Origin: Seiridium cupressi
Lineage: Eukaryota; Ascomycota; Sordariomycetes; Amphisphaeriales; Sporocadaceae
Length of the DNA stretch: 64,000 nt
NCBI GenBank assembly: GCA_036674765.1
Contig: JARVKI010000004.1
Span: forward strand, 868,001 to 932,000
Reading direction: 5' to 3'
Under the pieces are notes generated by a model. The model saw only the letters and a list, made by a program, of their open reading frames with translations. It had not been told where the DNA came from and searched no databases. A program made the translations under genes and the position numbers. This document shows positions 1-13,533 of the stretch, in pieces (within the stretch, counting starts at the first letter, position 1; every line of letters begins with the position of its first letter).

Positions 1-1
1 C

Positions 2-3000
2 ACTTGTATCAAGTACTGCTACAGCCAGGGTAAAAACTACGTCGTCCTTCGCAGTTCTGATACCGCCAGTAGCTCCAACCCCTCCACATGTATTTGTGGA
101 ACCGGACTTGCTGCTGCCCTTGGAAATCAGGAGACCATGGGCTCGTGCAATCGGCCATGCAGCGGTAACGACAACGTTTTGTGTGGCTGGGAAGGTACCG
201 ATGGTGGTCTCATCTATATCAACCAAGCCGAAGCAGCAGTGTTTTCTCAGGGCCCATGGTACACACAGTATACGAGCACATGGGCCTTGACTCCTACGTA
301 TAGTTGCACGCCTACTACAGGTACGTCTAGGATCTATTCCCCTCGGCAAGGATTTCATCTCAGGTCATAGCTTCTGATCTCATCCTTTTCTATTCTTTTT
401 CACTTCTATCTTTCTTCCTTCCTGTTCGACTTTCCCCCTTTCGAAATCTGTAGTGTTCTAGTTTGTGGTGAAGCATGGAGAGCGGGTTGCGGGTTTTCTG
501 GTCTATTCTCCCAATCATCATTGGCTAATTTGTTTCGATAGGTACAACTACCACGACATCAACATCGACATTGACGACAACCACGTGTAATTATTACACA
601 GATGAAATCTCCATCACTGAGACGCACTAACAGTTGAATAGCTACCTCAACTTCAACTTCGACTAGCACTTCGAGCACAGTGACTGCAACGTCAACATCG
701 ACTAGCAGCTCGACGACAGAGACTTCAACTAGCACATCGACGACTGGAACCTCAACTTCGACCGACACTTCGAGTTTGACAACATCGACCTCGACAGACA
801 CTTCGACCTCGACAGACACTTCGACTGAGACTGAGACGACTTCGACTGAGACTGAGACGACTTCGGCCTCGACAGACACTTCGACCTCGACTGAGACGAC
901 TTCGACTGAGACGACTTCGACCTCGACAGACACTTCGACCTCGACTGAGACGACTTCGACTGAGACGACTTCGACTTCGACAGACACTTCGACTTCGACT
1001 GAGACGACTTCGACTGAGACTGAGACGACTTCGACTGAGACGGCTTCAACTGAGACGACCTCAACGTCGACTGATACCTCAACGTCGACTGATACCTCAA
1101 CGTCGACTGGTACCTCAGCGTCGAGTGAAATGTCAACTTCGATTTCAATTTCAACTGGCACAACTTCGACAGATGACTCAAGTTCTTCGACAAGCACTTT
1201 AAGCTCGACGGACACTTCAACTTCGACGAGCACTCCGAGTTTTACAACTGGTACCTCAAGTTCAACAGGCACCTCAACTTTGACGGTAAGTAGCTTTCGG
1301 TGCTATTCCATGCTCTTTGTAACCTGCCTCACGGGCGGACACCGAATGGGTTAGAGGAGAGGGTTTTGCGCTTGAAACAGGACCTTTAACTGCCGATCAT
1401 TTGCCAAGCATCTTGAGAGAAGGACTTGCTGACCCGTGTTGCAGGGCACCTCAATTTCGACAGGGACTTCAAGCTCGACGGCGGCCACTTCGACTTCGGC
1501 AGATAGCTCAACTTCAACAGGCACATCGACTTCGATAAGCATTCCAATGGACGCAACTACAGGTAGCTCAAGCTCCACAACAGGCGCTTCGACGGACACC
1601 ACGACTGGCACTTCGAGCTCTGAGACAGGCATCGCGAGCTCGACAACGGGTCCCTTAAGCTCGACCACAAATCCCTCAAGCTCAACAGGGGGCTCAAGTT
1701 CGACAGCCGCTCTAACGGGCACAACGACGGGCACTCTAAACTCAGCAACGGAAACAAGCTCTGCGATCATCGATACCAGCTTGCTAACGTCAGATTTGAC
1801 GTTCGACACGTCTACTGCGAGTGGAGCGTCCACGTCCACATCGTCAAATTCCGTATCACTAGATACTTCCGCAGTCGAATCGACCAGGACCTCGACTAAC
1901 CCATCTTCGGACACAAGCATGGTGACAACCAACTCTGTAATTAGCCCTACCACCACCGGTTCGACCCCGAGCAATGCTGAAACCCCCGCGACGAGTTCGA
2001 GTCTTAGCACTACGACAAACAGCGGCACAAGCACAGCTGTACTGAACTCTAGCTCCAGCACGACTAGAGGTGGCGACTCTAATTCTTCCTCATCTCGACC
2101 TACGATGCAGCCCTCGAGTAGCTCGGGGGTCAACAGTGGAGGACCAGGCACGACGTCGACGACAAGCGGGGTTCAAGACACTTCCACAACAACGGCCACG
2201 CCGGTCAACGGCGAGCAGACTTCCGGCATCTCGACTGCCTCGCTTACTAATAACGAACAAAGCACTGGGACCTCAACGACGTTGAATAACGGCGGAGGTC
2301 AAACCTCAAGCCCGATCACATCCGCTCCGGCCGAGAGTAGCACGTCTTCGGATCTACCAACTACGACAATCTCATCGTCAGCGTCTATCACAGAAGATTC
2401 CACTACGCCAACCATCACTGTGGCTTTAACAGAGGTACAATCTTTCAGTGCACTCTTCAACCTGACAGCAGTACCCGACGATTACGCAGCGTTCGTCAAT
2501 CTTACAATTTTCGACCCTATCACGGGAGAGCCTTCGAGTGCTACCTTCGTTATTCAGTACCTCGGATGCTATCTGGTCCAGGACGCGGTTAATCCTTTCC
2601 TTGCAAATGACTCCCGTAACTTTATTGGAAATTCGGACGCCGGGGCCACCGCTTCTGGTTGTGCAGGTTACTGTGCTGGCTCGAACTACACCCTATCGGC
2701 AAACAATAATGGGGACTGTTTCTGCGGTAATGTCGCCAACCTGGGTGCACTAACGGAGCAGGACGACCGAGGGAATTGTGCTGTGGCCTGCTCAGGTGAT
2801 CCAAGCCAGGATTGCGGTGGAGGTGCTCGTCTTCAGCCGGGAGGCTCCAAGAGACGATGGGCCTGGAGGAGAGACGACGAAGGCTCATTCGTCAATATAA
2901 TCGCTGCCAAGAATGCTGCTGATGCGGTCGTCGTGGTTCGAACCAATGCCACGTCCTCAACATCATCCGAAATGATTTCCACTGCCACCTCTACTTCTGG

Positions 3001-4883
3001 GACTTCGAGCTCCTTGACCATTACCAATACTGGAGTAGACACAACGATGACGAATGCCGGCACCAGTACTGGCACTGGAATCGTCACTGTCTCATCTTTA
3101 TTCGAAACTATCTCTGTTGCTTCTACTTCTGGGACAGAAAGTGCTTCAGCTACTATCAACACCAGAACAGATACCACGGGGACGAATACCGCCGGCAGCA
3201 GCAACCCTGGCAACAGCCCTACTGGCACTGTCACCGGCACTGGCACTGGCTCGTCCGCATTCTCATCCGCAACCATATCTATCATCAGTCCTCCTGCTGA
3301 GACAGAAAGTGGTTCGACTATTATTGACACCAGCCCTACTGTCACTGGCACTGGCTCGTCCGCATCCTCACCCGCAACTATATCTATCATCAGTCTTCCC
3401 GTTGGGACAGAAAGCGGTTCGACTACTGTTGAGACTAGCGTGGATGTGACGGAGACAAAGACAGGCATTAGCACTGGCTTACCCTTTTCCATTTCCCCAA
3501 CTGTTTCCATTGACATCCCTGTTCTTGAAACACAAGGCTCTTCGACTGCTCTTAACACCGAAGTAGACACGAGCAGAGCAAATACTGGCACCGAGACTGG
3601 CTCTTTCTCCGCAACCATCTCCACGATTATTCCCATCTCCAACACTGAGAGCGCCTCGACGACCATCGACACGGGTGCCGATACATCAGAGACGAGTTCT
3701 GGTACTGGCACTGGGACACGTGCTACCTCTGGCGCGGAAACAGATTCTACTGCTACAACGAATGATGCAGCCGGCTCGACTGGAACCATCCCAACTGTCT
3801 CGGCATCGTTAGGTAGTGGCACGGAAACGGGTTCTCCTGCTACGACAGGTAATGCTGGAGGTTCGACTGGGGCCGTCTCTAGTGCTTTGGCATCGGCGGG
3901 CAGTGGCAGTGGCACGGAAACGGGTTCTCCAGCCACAACGAACAACTCAGGCAGTTCCATAGGAACCGTTCCTACTGGTTCAGCATCGACGGGTAGTGGC
4001 AGTGGCAGTGGCACAGAAACCGGCCCTATCACTACAGCGAACAGCGGAGGCGGTTTCTCTGGAACTGGCACCGCCTTTGTCCCCACTACGTCGACAAGTA
4101 GCGGCATTCCCGGTGTCACGGACTTCCCTGACGGCCCTCTCTTCTTTGGTATCGTGCAAGATCTGGGAGCGGCATCGAACTTGACCAGGCGCCGTGTTTT
4201 CGCCGGAGTCTCTAAGCGTCAGTTTTTGGGCGGGTTTGTTGGCGGTGCCGGTCCCGTCAATCCTCAGTCATGCAGTGATGCTACACCTTTCGGCCTGACC
4301 GATGGCCAACTGGGTAGCGACGGTCAGTTTGTGGCTGCCAATCCTGGTGATCCCTATATTCCTTTGGCCGTCTCCAGCACGGGCACCATTACCTCGACAT
4401 TCTCAGTCGTCGAGGGCGTCCTACATTGGTACAACGAGACCTTCTACCAAGGAGAAGCCGGCTTTTGTAAAGTTTCTTCGGGCCAGGTTTACGTCACCTT
4501 TGTCCCAGCGGCCGGCTGGCCAGCTGGCTGTGTTCCTATTTCGCTAGCGGCATATACGGGTAAGTCTTGACTGCAACCATCAGAACCATTCAATGGAACC
4601 AACGCTGACATGATGTTGTATAGCCGACAGATGTGTGGACGGAGTCGTCGTCTCCGCTGCACCTTCTACGCCAACGTCAACGCCCACGCCTACCCCTGGA
4701 CCGAATGGCAACGGAAATGGCAACGGAAATGGCGGTGGTAATGGCGGCGGCTTGGCTACTGCTGATACCTTGCCATTCTCGCAGAACGTCTTCGAAATGG
4801 CTGCAAGCCCAACAGGTGAAAGATGTGTCAGTACCGTGCTTTCGTGGGCGTTGGGTCCTAATCCTACTTTCATCCATGTCTAG
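2..4883 (+). CDS. WSC-domain, Ser/Thr-rich mucin-like surface protein (5' partial)
   Basis: Cut by the left window edge. Exons 2-320, 542-586, 642-1285, 1445-4559 and 4624-4883 join in phase and give 1460 visible residues ending at TAG 4883. The first exon is most of a WSC domain (Cys-rich, with CxC and PCSGN-type motifs). A long Thr/Ser tract follows, then a second complete WSC domain at about 2550-2830 (YLGCY start, CFCGN, CSGDPSQDCGG). Another Ser/Thr/Gly tract leads into a Cys-containing C-terminal domain at about 4090-4650 that resembles the tail domain of other fungal secreted mucins. WSC domains bind carbohydrate, and such proteins sit in or on the cell wall, often as wall-stress sensors. 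No transmembrane or GPI-type tail is visible at the C-terminus, so secretion or wall retention is more likely than sensor function. The N-terminus and signal peptide lie outside the window. Confidence 0.85.
825..1070 (+). repeat. Coding minisatellite in the WSC gene
   Basis: Imperfect tandem units built on GACTTCGACTGAGACGA and GACCTCGACAGACACTTC alternate here. They encode repeated TSTETTST and STDTSTST blocks. The repeat keeps the frame open on both strands, which explains the long antisense ORFs over this stretch. Length variation between strains is likely. Confidence 0.8.
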
Positions 4884-7800
4884 ATTTGCAAAGATAGGCA
4901 GGGCACTGCATTTGAAGAGAGGGTTCATTTGTGCGCTATTAATTTGACGGGTTTTGCCTGGAGGGCATCTCCATGGCCACCCGAGAGAGCATGAGCAACG
5001 AGATGGAATGAGTATGGCCGCTGGCTTTTTTTGTATTCCTTTTTAATCTTGCTATGGGGAGCGGGCACTTAGAATTGGCGAGTTTGTTGTTTGAGATTCT
5101 AGAGCAGCATTTTTTGTAATGAGAAGTTTTGCATTTAGAAATTTCCTATAATTTCTCGCTTCGTTTCCATCGGCCTTAATCGTAGGGACAGTGAGGTCTG
5201 AGGCCTCAAGCGATCAGCTGCCTCATTACATCTAATACGCAGTCAAAAACCTATCTTCGCATTGCGAGCTTTTGGAATTTCGAAAGTTGGATCACGGCCC
5301 CCGAGTTAACAGAAGCATTTTTCATCAGGGACTGCTCCGACCTGGGTGTTATTTACACTTGTCAAAGCCCCGAGTTTATGAGCACAGTCGTAGTGAGAAC
5401 ATCCTGAGACTGCTAGAATACGAAAGCAACTGAGCCGAGACGTGGATGTTTGACCCATTCGTTCTGCCCGGGGGCTCTCAGTTGTGAGGCTGACAAAACA
5501 AGCCTGTATCGCGGCTAAATTCGAGAGCCGCACATGCATTGTACCAAGTCAGCGAGCGCAGCGCTTCTGCCGGTAGCAGATGCGACAATAAGAGTTCATG
5601 CATATGTACGTATCACTTAACTAGCGGTAAGCTCGTGCATTGAAGTCCTCGGCGTTGAAGTTTAAAGTGACTTGATTACTATACCATGCTTCCCTTGGTC
5701 GTGAACAAGGCCGAGATCAGCATGTGTTTATGTGTCCTAGCTCAAGGTTTTTTGAGGTCATGTATCGTCAGAGTCTCAATCTTCAGTAGACAGGTGTTCA
5801 TGCTGTATAGAGTTGCGGTCGTGCGTCTATGTGCGTATGCAACTTTCAAGCTATAGTAGTTGGGAAGGCCGGCAAAGTGGAGGGAGCTCGCTGCTTTGGC
5901 ATGCGAAACCCCCTCGCGCCGGGAGCCGTATCATCGACAGTGTTCCTACCGCTTTAGGACGATCAGCTACAAGGGGGGCAATTTAGTTCCCTGCCTTACG
6001 GGGTTCCGTCTAAGCGATCGTATGAATGCTTGTAGATCTAGTGAGATGCCATCTCGAGGAAATGAGAACAAACCATGATGGGCCCATGCTCCATCACAGC
6101 AGCCAAGGATGAATATAGGAGTTGCCCTGGAAGAAGAAGAAGAAAAAAGAAAGAGAAAAAAAAAAAGAAAAAAGAAAAAAGAAAAAAAAAAAGCCCACTC
6201 ATGACGTACCGGGACTCTAAGCAAAGTCCTCGACGTATCCGGGAAGCTTGGATGCCCTTGCATTACTTAATATATTTCCTTTGAATAACTATCTTGTATT
6301 GTTCGATAGTATCCACCTTCTTCTTTCTTGGAGGACTATTTGTATATCCGCGCGCTACCTTCTGTGGCTACTGCTTAGCGGCCAATCGACGCCGAGCGAA
6401 ATGAAGGTTGATTTCACCCCGCGACGCGCGTTACCTGCTTTATACCATCCTGACCATTCATTCGGTCACAATTTGGTCACTCGCGCCTATTAGCTCCAGC
6501 AAGCTCCAGCAAACCTTCAGCCTCCATGCGGTCTCAGGCGCATGCATCAGTGTACATATACCGGTATGGTGTGTCAAAAACCTGATTTGCCACAGTCGCC
6601 GCATGCTCTGCCACCTGCCCACAGGACAGCGCGCAAGCTCCAGCAGATTGGGGGCGTAATCGAGGAGGTTCGCGACGCATTAGGCTGAAGAGTCGTCACA
6701 GGTACTGTCACAAGAAGACACAAGGAGAGTGTGCTCAACATCAAGCGGGCGAGGTTGAAGATTCCAGCGCTGTTCCGAGCCCCTTCCATGGTTAGGAGTT
6801 GAAGGTCCGAAAGAAACAGGCCTATGCCATGATGTGCTACGGGGATTGCGGCCAAGTTGGAGCTGCCAAGCGTCAACAAGATGGGGGTAAGAGTGAGCGA
6901 GGCCCACCGGGCCAGCGATCCCACGAAGGAACACGCCTCGGCCGACAGCAGGCTGGTGCCGACGATGCAAGAAACTTCCCGATTCGTCAGATGCCGCTGA
7001 CAGCGTATGCGTATCGTGAAACAAGATGCCTCCAGGGCAGATGGTCTGGGGAATCTTCCGAGAATGACGTTGACGTTATTTCACGGCCAACCAAGTTGAA
7101 TGAACGGCGACTGCTAGGGTCTCAGTCTACTGTATCGCGCCGTACCATACATAGCCGTAACGTATCTCGATTGGGTGTGGGGTTTCATGCTAAACACGGA
7201 AATGGCAAAAGACTATTCCCAGCCAGCTTACGAAAGCGAGCCTCGAGCCGGGAATCCCTGGGCTCGTTTGCTGCTCCGAGGGAACATGTACTTTTGGGCT
7301 GGTTCGCAGCAATATTAGCTCTGTTATCGCCCTGCCAGACTGCCAGTCGACGGGTTGCGCGCTGCCATTATAGCAGTTCAAATGTTACCAGTACAGGGTC
7401 CCTGTTACATGAGGACCAGACTCTTCGGCCTTGGGTGGTTCGATTGCGAATCTGAGCAGAAACAGGCATGGCGGTTGATGGGAAACAATTCAAGTCACCT
7501 GCCGCCTCGGCCGCTGTCATCAAAATTTGAGTTCGCCCACGAGATAGAGTTGATCTGGAATGCTGTGTGGAATGGGCGATAAGAGCCGTTGGCCGGAGAG
7601 AGCACGCAACGACTGGCAGCGGTGCCGCGACCCCCTCAACCCCCTCTGAAACAGCCAGAGGCCCCCGGGCTTGCCCCCTGGCGGCACGAGCAGCTTCCAG
7701 CTGCACTCGACGAGATCAGGCCATAGGCTCGATCGACTTCTCCTGCAATTGTTCTGTGTCATGCAGACGAACCCGGCTCCCTCATGACGGAGAGATTGGC

Positions 7801-8615
7801 CGTCCCAACCTGTTCGGTCTATGGTTCTGATCCGGGACACATGTCGCAGCGGGAAATCAGGATTTCTGCTACTGCGCCCGCCACGGCAGCTACAGTCTCT
7901 TAGCTAAGCTCGATTGATGAACGAAATCTTACTCTAGCTGGGACCTGGGGCCGGGGTGCCAGGGTCAGCGCCGGGAAGCATTCGCTCCACCCCTGCGGCG
8001 CCTGCAGGGATGCGGGTGAGACACTCACGATAGCGGCCTACAGCACCTGTACCTAGAGCCGTTAGTACTCTGCGCGCTGCAGCACCGGCGGGCCCGGGCT
8101 TTGATGTAGCGCTGGAGTTTCCTGCTATCACTGACAAGATCACGATTTCCCAAATCCCCCATCGTCCCAGAACCGGATTCCCACTACAATCCACCGCCGT
8201 TGCCTCTCCATGTACATGATGGGGCTCGAGCCCACCAGCCAATTCCTCTCTGCTCCTCTTCCCCCATACTAATCTCTCGTTTCGGGTCCTGACGAGCACA
8301 AGCCCGTAGAGACCAGAGATATCTAACCTAGGTACATATGTAGCACGCCCGGTCCCTGGAGCTTGTCGCCCTTCAGCTGTTCCCCCCGGCTACCTATATC
8401 CATTGCTACCTTTGTCCCGATCCCAGACACTTGGTTCATGCACGGAACACGCCCGTAGCAGGAGGATAGTTGCTCTCCTCCGCTCTGGCTCAATGCTCCC
8501 ATCCATACCGCTCCGAACGTCGTCCCTTTGAGCCTCCTTACCTCTGGGATGGAATCGCTATCACACCTACAGCACCGCTAAGCCGCCCCTCCGGCATCCT
8601 CCTCACCTGCCCAAC
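4884..8615. other. Intergenic, no supported gene
   Basis: This stretch holds the 3' flank of the WSC gene and the 5' flank of the next gene. Open frames up to about 218 codons occur (for example at 6799-7455), but several frames are open at once, none joins in phase to another exon, and none shows a recognisable domain. A purine tract lies at 6129-6193. Confidence 0.6.
6129..6193 (+). repeat. Poly-purine GAA/A-rich tract
   Basis: About 65 bases contain only A and G on the + strand, starting with GAA repeats and passing into A runs broken by single G. It is low-complexity DNA with no coding signal. Confidence 0.85.
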
Positions 8616-11600
8616 ATGGGCAACACCGCCTCGGTTGAGGAGCTTGGAAGGGGCCGGAGAACAACTCACAAGCTGTCAAAGCCCCGGACTGCCAGCCATG
8701 AGACGAACACTCTATTAAGCCCCGCGGGCCTGCCCAGCCCAAGACGGCGCTTCTCGGCCACAAGAACGACATCTCTCCCATACGGCACTTCTCCAGCCCC
8801 GTCTCCCATGTGGCCGCCCGTCGAGTCCACCCTGGAGGAGCCAGGACCGACCGATGAGAGTGGGAAAAAGACGAAATCAAGATCTCGGTCGATTTCACGC
8901 ACCGCTACCGCCCTCTTTCGATCCAGGTCGTCGCAAGCTCCGCAGGGGAACCGGCGGAGGCAGGACAGCCTCGGGGCCCAGACTCCTTGCCAAAGTGCCC
9001 GGCCCAGTAGGGCGAATTCCATGATTGTTGGCCCCTCCGAATCGTCCTATGTACAGTTCAGTGCTGCCAGGTGAGTGCTCTGATTGTCTTGTCCTGATGG
9101 CGTCGGGAGCTAACCGCAGGTGACACAGCTGGCAGAGTGCAGGAACCCGGTCATCCGTGGCATACGATCTCAACTCGTACGAAGCAAAGCGGTTGCTGAA
9201 CCTGGTGGAGGAGCCGTCGCATGAGAACCACTCGATAGTATCCGAGAGCCATTTCCAGGCTGCGCCGCCCGCAAGGAAGGATTCTGTTAAATCGCCAACC
9301 GTAGAGAAGATGCCAACGATCAACATATCCAGGGCAAGCTCAGATGTGTCGTTATACGCTCCAATGAGAAGGAGATCTCTTCTCGTTACTCCAGGAGTCG
9401 CAACAAGGATACCAGACATGCCGAAGATTCCGCAAAAGTCAAAAGCAAGATTCAGTTTGCCTTCAACCCCAGCCCGTCGAGATTCGCTAGAGTCTCTGAC
9501 CGTTGACATGTTTTCCATCTCGCCGCCGAGTATCAACCCCGGGTCGTTACCTCGTGCGGTAACGCCATGCGACGAGGATTATGGGCACATTGGTGCTTTC
9601 AAACTTGGTTCTTTGCGAGTTGTCAATGGAAGTCCCGCCATTAGCCCGGCCGTCGAACCTAATCCTTCGCCGACTGGCGTATTGCCTTCGCTCCAAGAGT
9701 GCAGGGGTTCAAGTGATTATTTTCAACCCCAACAAGTCGGAGACAGCAATAATGCCCAATTGGTAGTTTCATCTGTAGCTGAAGTTACGCCGCGAACGGC
9801 GCAGAAGCAAACGCTCCTCAGTCCCCTCGTAACCTCAACACAATCGGCTGGACCGGAGGCCAACTTACCTCAATCTCTTCGGTCTCCGCAGTACTTGCCG
9901 GAGGTACGTCTCAGTCCCCTCATCATGGAAAGTCCCTCGGAGATGGACGTGTTCGGGGTGCTGGCTACTAGCAAGCACACTGCTTTGGAGGATGATTTGT
10001 TTGAAGATGATCAAGCGGAAATTTCCCAGCCCGAAGTTCTAGACGTGCGTATGGATCTAAATGCAAAGTCCCTGCCGCCACGTCCACGTCTGATATCAGA
10101 GGGGAGAAGTCCTCGTGATATGATGAGGGCTGATAGTGGTGTTGCTGCGACCCCAATTCTAGAGCATCCCCACGGAGTGCTGGCAAAGAGCGATTCGGGC
10201 TACAGCTCCAATGTGTCTCTACGTTCATTCTCTACAAAGCCGTCAGTGCCGGAGAAAGACCAGCCTGCTGCTGGTGAGCCAGAGGTTCCGCCAAAGACCC
10301 CCGAGAAGGACACTTTTCGACCAGAGGCCAAACTTCTACTGGAACCTCGAGCGGCCAATCTTAAAACTGTTCCACAGCTTGAGGTGAATCCCTCTCCACC
10401 CCTACCGCAGAAAGATTTGCCGACGGACAAAGTGGCATCCCTGAAAATTGTTCAACCTGCTAGCACCCAAAAACCTGGGTTGCCAAGCTCAGATAATCCG
10501 CCCCAGGAGGCACAAGGTCCTCGAGCTACGTTGAAAGAAGACGACAATCGCGCCACTAACAGCTCTATTGGACCTGAGTTATCGCCTCTGAGCCCGACAA
10601 GCTCTGCCTCATCCGGCGCAAGCCGTAGTGCCGGTAGCGGTGCTCGGAAAGCTGGAAAACTTAGTCGTCTCCTCAATAGCGCGCGCAAGCCCCTCACAGT
10701 TCACATGACGCAGTCTGCAGATATGGCCGGTCTCACATCTGTTCCGAAAAATACACCAACCTCTGGCGGCGTTGAGGGTCAAGCTGATGTCCCACCAGTC
10801 CCCCGTCTACCGAAGATTGTTGCAATCGCTACTGCGGGTGAGGGCAGCTCGACCGGCAACAATTTTGACGTCGGCTTCCGGTCGGCAGGCATGTCACCAG
10901 CTCCGGTAGCTCCTGGTAACGTCTCGAAACGCAAGTCGATCGCTCGGAAGCCGCTGCCGATCCGGAAAGATTCCATGGAGATAAACATGTTGCGCGTAAA
11001 AGCTGCTCAGACCGAACATGACCTGCGGGTCACTGGAACTTGTTCTGTGCCTCTTGATATCGATGAGAAGCGTCTATTCACTTCCCAGGCCGTGGTGGTT
11101 CGCCAAGAGACCGATACTGTCTTGTCGAGGGTTGATGTCAAGATGGACATGCCACCCCGTGAAGAGGTGGAACTAGGGGTGCAACATTCCCAGCTGGACA
11201 AAGTGGATACTGTCAATCACTTGGAACAATCTACGCTCTCCGTCCCCGGGAACGTCAACGCAGACCAGGTGCGAAAGGCGAGAACGCCTCCACCTGTCAG
11301 CATGACTACACGGAACCAGCGAGCTGGGCCACCATCAAGGACTCAGTCCACTCCACCCGTCAGTGGGGATCCGGATGCTTCATATCTATCCCGTAGATCA
11401 AGCAGAGAGAACATCTACAGCTATCCTTCTGGCCAACCCTCGTTGTCGAGAAGATCGAGTCGCGAGAACATTCACAGTTATCCGCCCGCCCAGGCCGATT
11501 ACGAGAATATCGACTTCCAGGCAATGACTCCATCCTCTGGACCAGTAGATCGGCGGCATTCGTCGAGCATCAGGACGAAAAATGGAGAACATCGCCTACC

Positions 11601-12084
11601 TAATTGGGGGGTCCAGACGGATCATGATGCATCGTCCCGAGGGCCGTCCTCCGATTATGGTCGTCGGAATTCCATGGCAAGTCAAAGCAGCCACCAAAAT
11701 TCCGGGACCTCTTTGGCTATGCCAAACCCACAGGCGCGAAGCACTGCCAGACCCACGACCCTGCGACATCGCTCCAGCTATGACGGCTACAGCTATCGGC
11801 AAATTCAGGAAGCGGCGGAAAATTTCTACGAGGAGAGTTTCTATCAAGACAACGGGCCATATCCGTCCGTACCACACACGAACGGCCAGGTCTATGTGTC
11901 GGATCCCTGGAGTGGTTTGCCTATGCCACAGTTGGTAGACCAACAGGGACAATGCCCGCCACATGTTCCTCGCCACCACGCGAGACATAACAGCCTAGGA
12001 TCCCGTGGCGGCATCGACGTGCCTTATCGGGTCTTACACAGCTACAACTCGCCGGCCTACAAGAATGCGCCAATATGGGGCTGA
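8616..12084 (+). CDS. Conserved disordered protein, predicted N-myristoylated
   Basis: Two exons, 8616-9070 and 9129-12084, join across a 58-bp GT..AG intron in phase (split Ser codon) to give 1136 residues. The protein starts MGNTAS, which fits the N-myristoylation pattern (Gly2, Ser6), so membrane attachment is inferred. A conserved block YDLNSYEAKRLLNL lies just after the splice site at about residues 163-177. The rest is Ser/Pro/basic-rich with no folded domain visible, apart from a tandem repeat of the type SRRSSRENI.SYP at about residues 903-935 (potential basophilic kinase sites). I recognise the MGN start plus the YDL..YEAKRLLNL block as a widespread filamentous-ascomycete protein sometimes labelled proteophosphoglycan, but I know no function. 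The coding assignment is strong and the role is unknown. Confidence 0.85.
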
Positions 12085-13533
12085 GAGCACGACTCTTTAA
12101 CCCCCCCTTTAGGGAGGAGGCATGAACTCACTACAGTCATGACATACTTTCCTTGAGCTTCATGCTGAGCACTGGCCATCTCGGTCTATATCGAAACATT
12201 CATGATATCCCGCATTTTGGCGTCTTACCTTTTTTTTTTTTTTTTTAATATTCCCTGTTCTCTATGCAGATCCCTCTTTATACATGCACATTGCGGGACT
12301 TGTCCAACCATGATCTTCTGAGCATAGCAGGGTTGCGCTTTGGTTTTATATTCGCCCAGGTCTGGCACTGAACCATGTTAGGGAGAATTCTATACAGGCG
12401 GTCTTCGGTCTCTGGTCTCTATTTTGGTCTATCCTTTAGCGGGCGTTTTGTTTGGGGCCAGCATGGCAATATTCTTCATGACATCAGGCAACAGTCACGG
12501 CTGGGTTTCATCCATAGAAGGGGGCTTATACCACTGGAGAGGTGAGGTACAGTAGATTACGGATCACATCATTATACCCGAGAGAAGAATGCAAAGTAGG
12601 ACAGGCCACGTTCGGTATTCTACTGAACCGGGATTGGCACCCAGCATCCAGCACACGAACACGAAATAACAATTACTATCTTCAGCCTACCATGCATGCC
12701 TTTCGGCACCCTAGTACTAGATGACTACCTTCTGCATATTTGTACACTAGCAACGTCGCACAGACTTCCCCAACTTATAACAGAAGGTCAACCCGCACGT
12801 AGTTCTGCCCCAGTCTTTTTCTGGCCCTCGGATAAAATTCAATTATCACGTCTATGTCGAATTCCATAATGGCATGGTTCTGTCTGCACCAGTGTTTCCA
12901 GATATACTAACTAGAGGTGTAGGGTGGAGGATCTTCGGTGCTGCGACAGATGCGCCGAGCTCGACCCCACTTGCGTCAGTCTACTCCGAGCTTGCCACCA
13001 TAGATTCTATATTCGAGCAGCGCAAGGGATTCCCTGATCAGGCTACTTGCCGCAGTGCTGCTGGCCATACTGCTGACAGCGTTCTTTCTTCTAGTGCCTA
13101 TCTGAGCCCAGCTCAGAACGCGATGCCAAAACAATGGCTTTGTCAGGTTTAAGTTGTTCTGTCACCATGCAAAAGTTCCTTCTTAGAGCCATAATCTAGC
13201 GAGAACTAAAGAGCCACGCTATGCGCGTGATGAGGTTCTGGGTGAAAAGGGGCGCATATCTCCCTCGGCTCTTTAGGCCGGTTGACATCACTTCAAGACT
13301 CTCTGTCTTCACTGACAGCTCGACTTTGAACCCTCGAGGCACGACCAGCCGGTCCAGTCCCCAAATCCCTCAGAAGGTTCCCCACTACAACACCTGGAGT
13401 CAGCGATTGCTTCTCCGAACATGCTTGGCGAGTTATCGGGAGTCAGAAACCATGTTTCAAGAGTAAAAACGCTCAACGAGGAACCGGTGGACTCCCGAAA
13501 CAGGCCGTACCGGACATGAAATTACTCTGGAAG
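12085..13533. other. Intergenic between convergent genes
   Basis: This is the shared 3' region of the + strand MGN protein gene and the - strand transcription factor gene. It holds a T17 run at 12230-12246. A 92-codon frame at 12874-13152 has no domain or supporting splice partner. Confidence 0.6.
12230..12246. repeat. T17 homopolymer
   Basis: Seventeen consecutive T about 145 bases after the stop of the MGN protein gene, in its 3' flank. Confidence 0.9.

Noticed and set aside
559..1272. Long antisense frame of 237 codons rich in Val/Glu
   Set aside because: It is the reverse reading of the Ser/Thr repeat of the WSC gene; the repeat unit lacks stops on both strands.
2833..4119. 428-codon antisense frame
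   Set aside because: Lies fully opposite the WSC gene's Ser/Thr-rich exon, Val/Pro-rich by composition, no domain or start context.
6799..7455. 218-codon + strand frame
   Set aside because: Overlaps other open frames, low-complexity basic composition, no domain, no splice partner.
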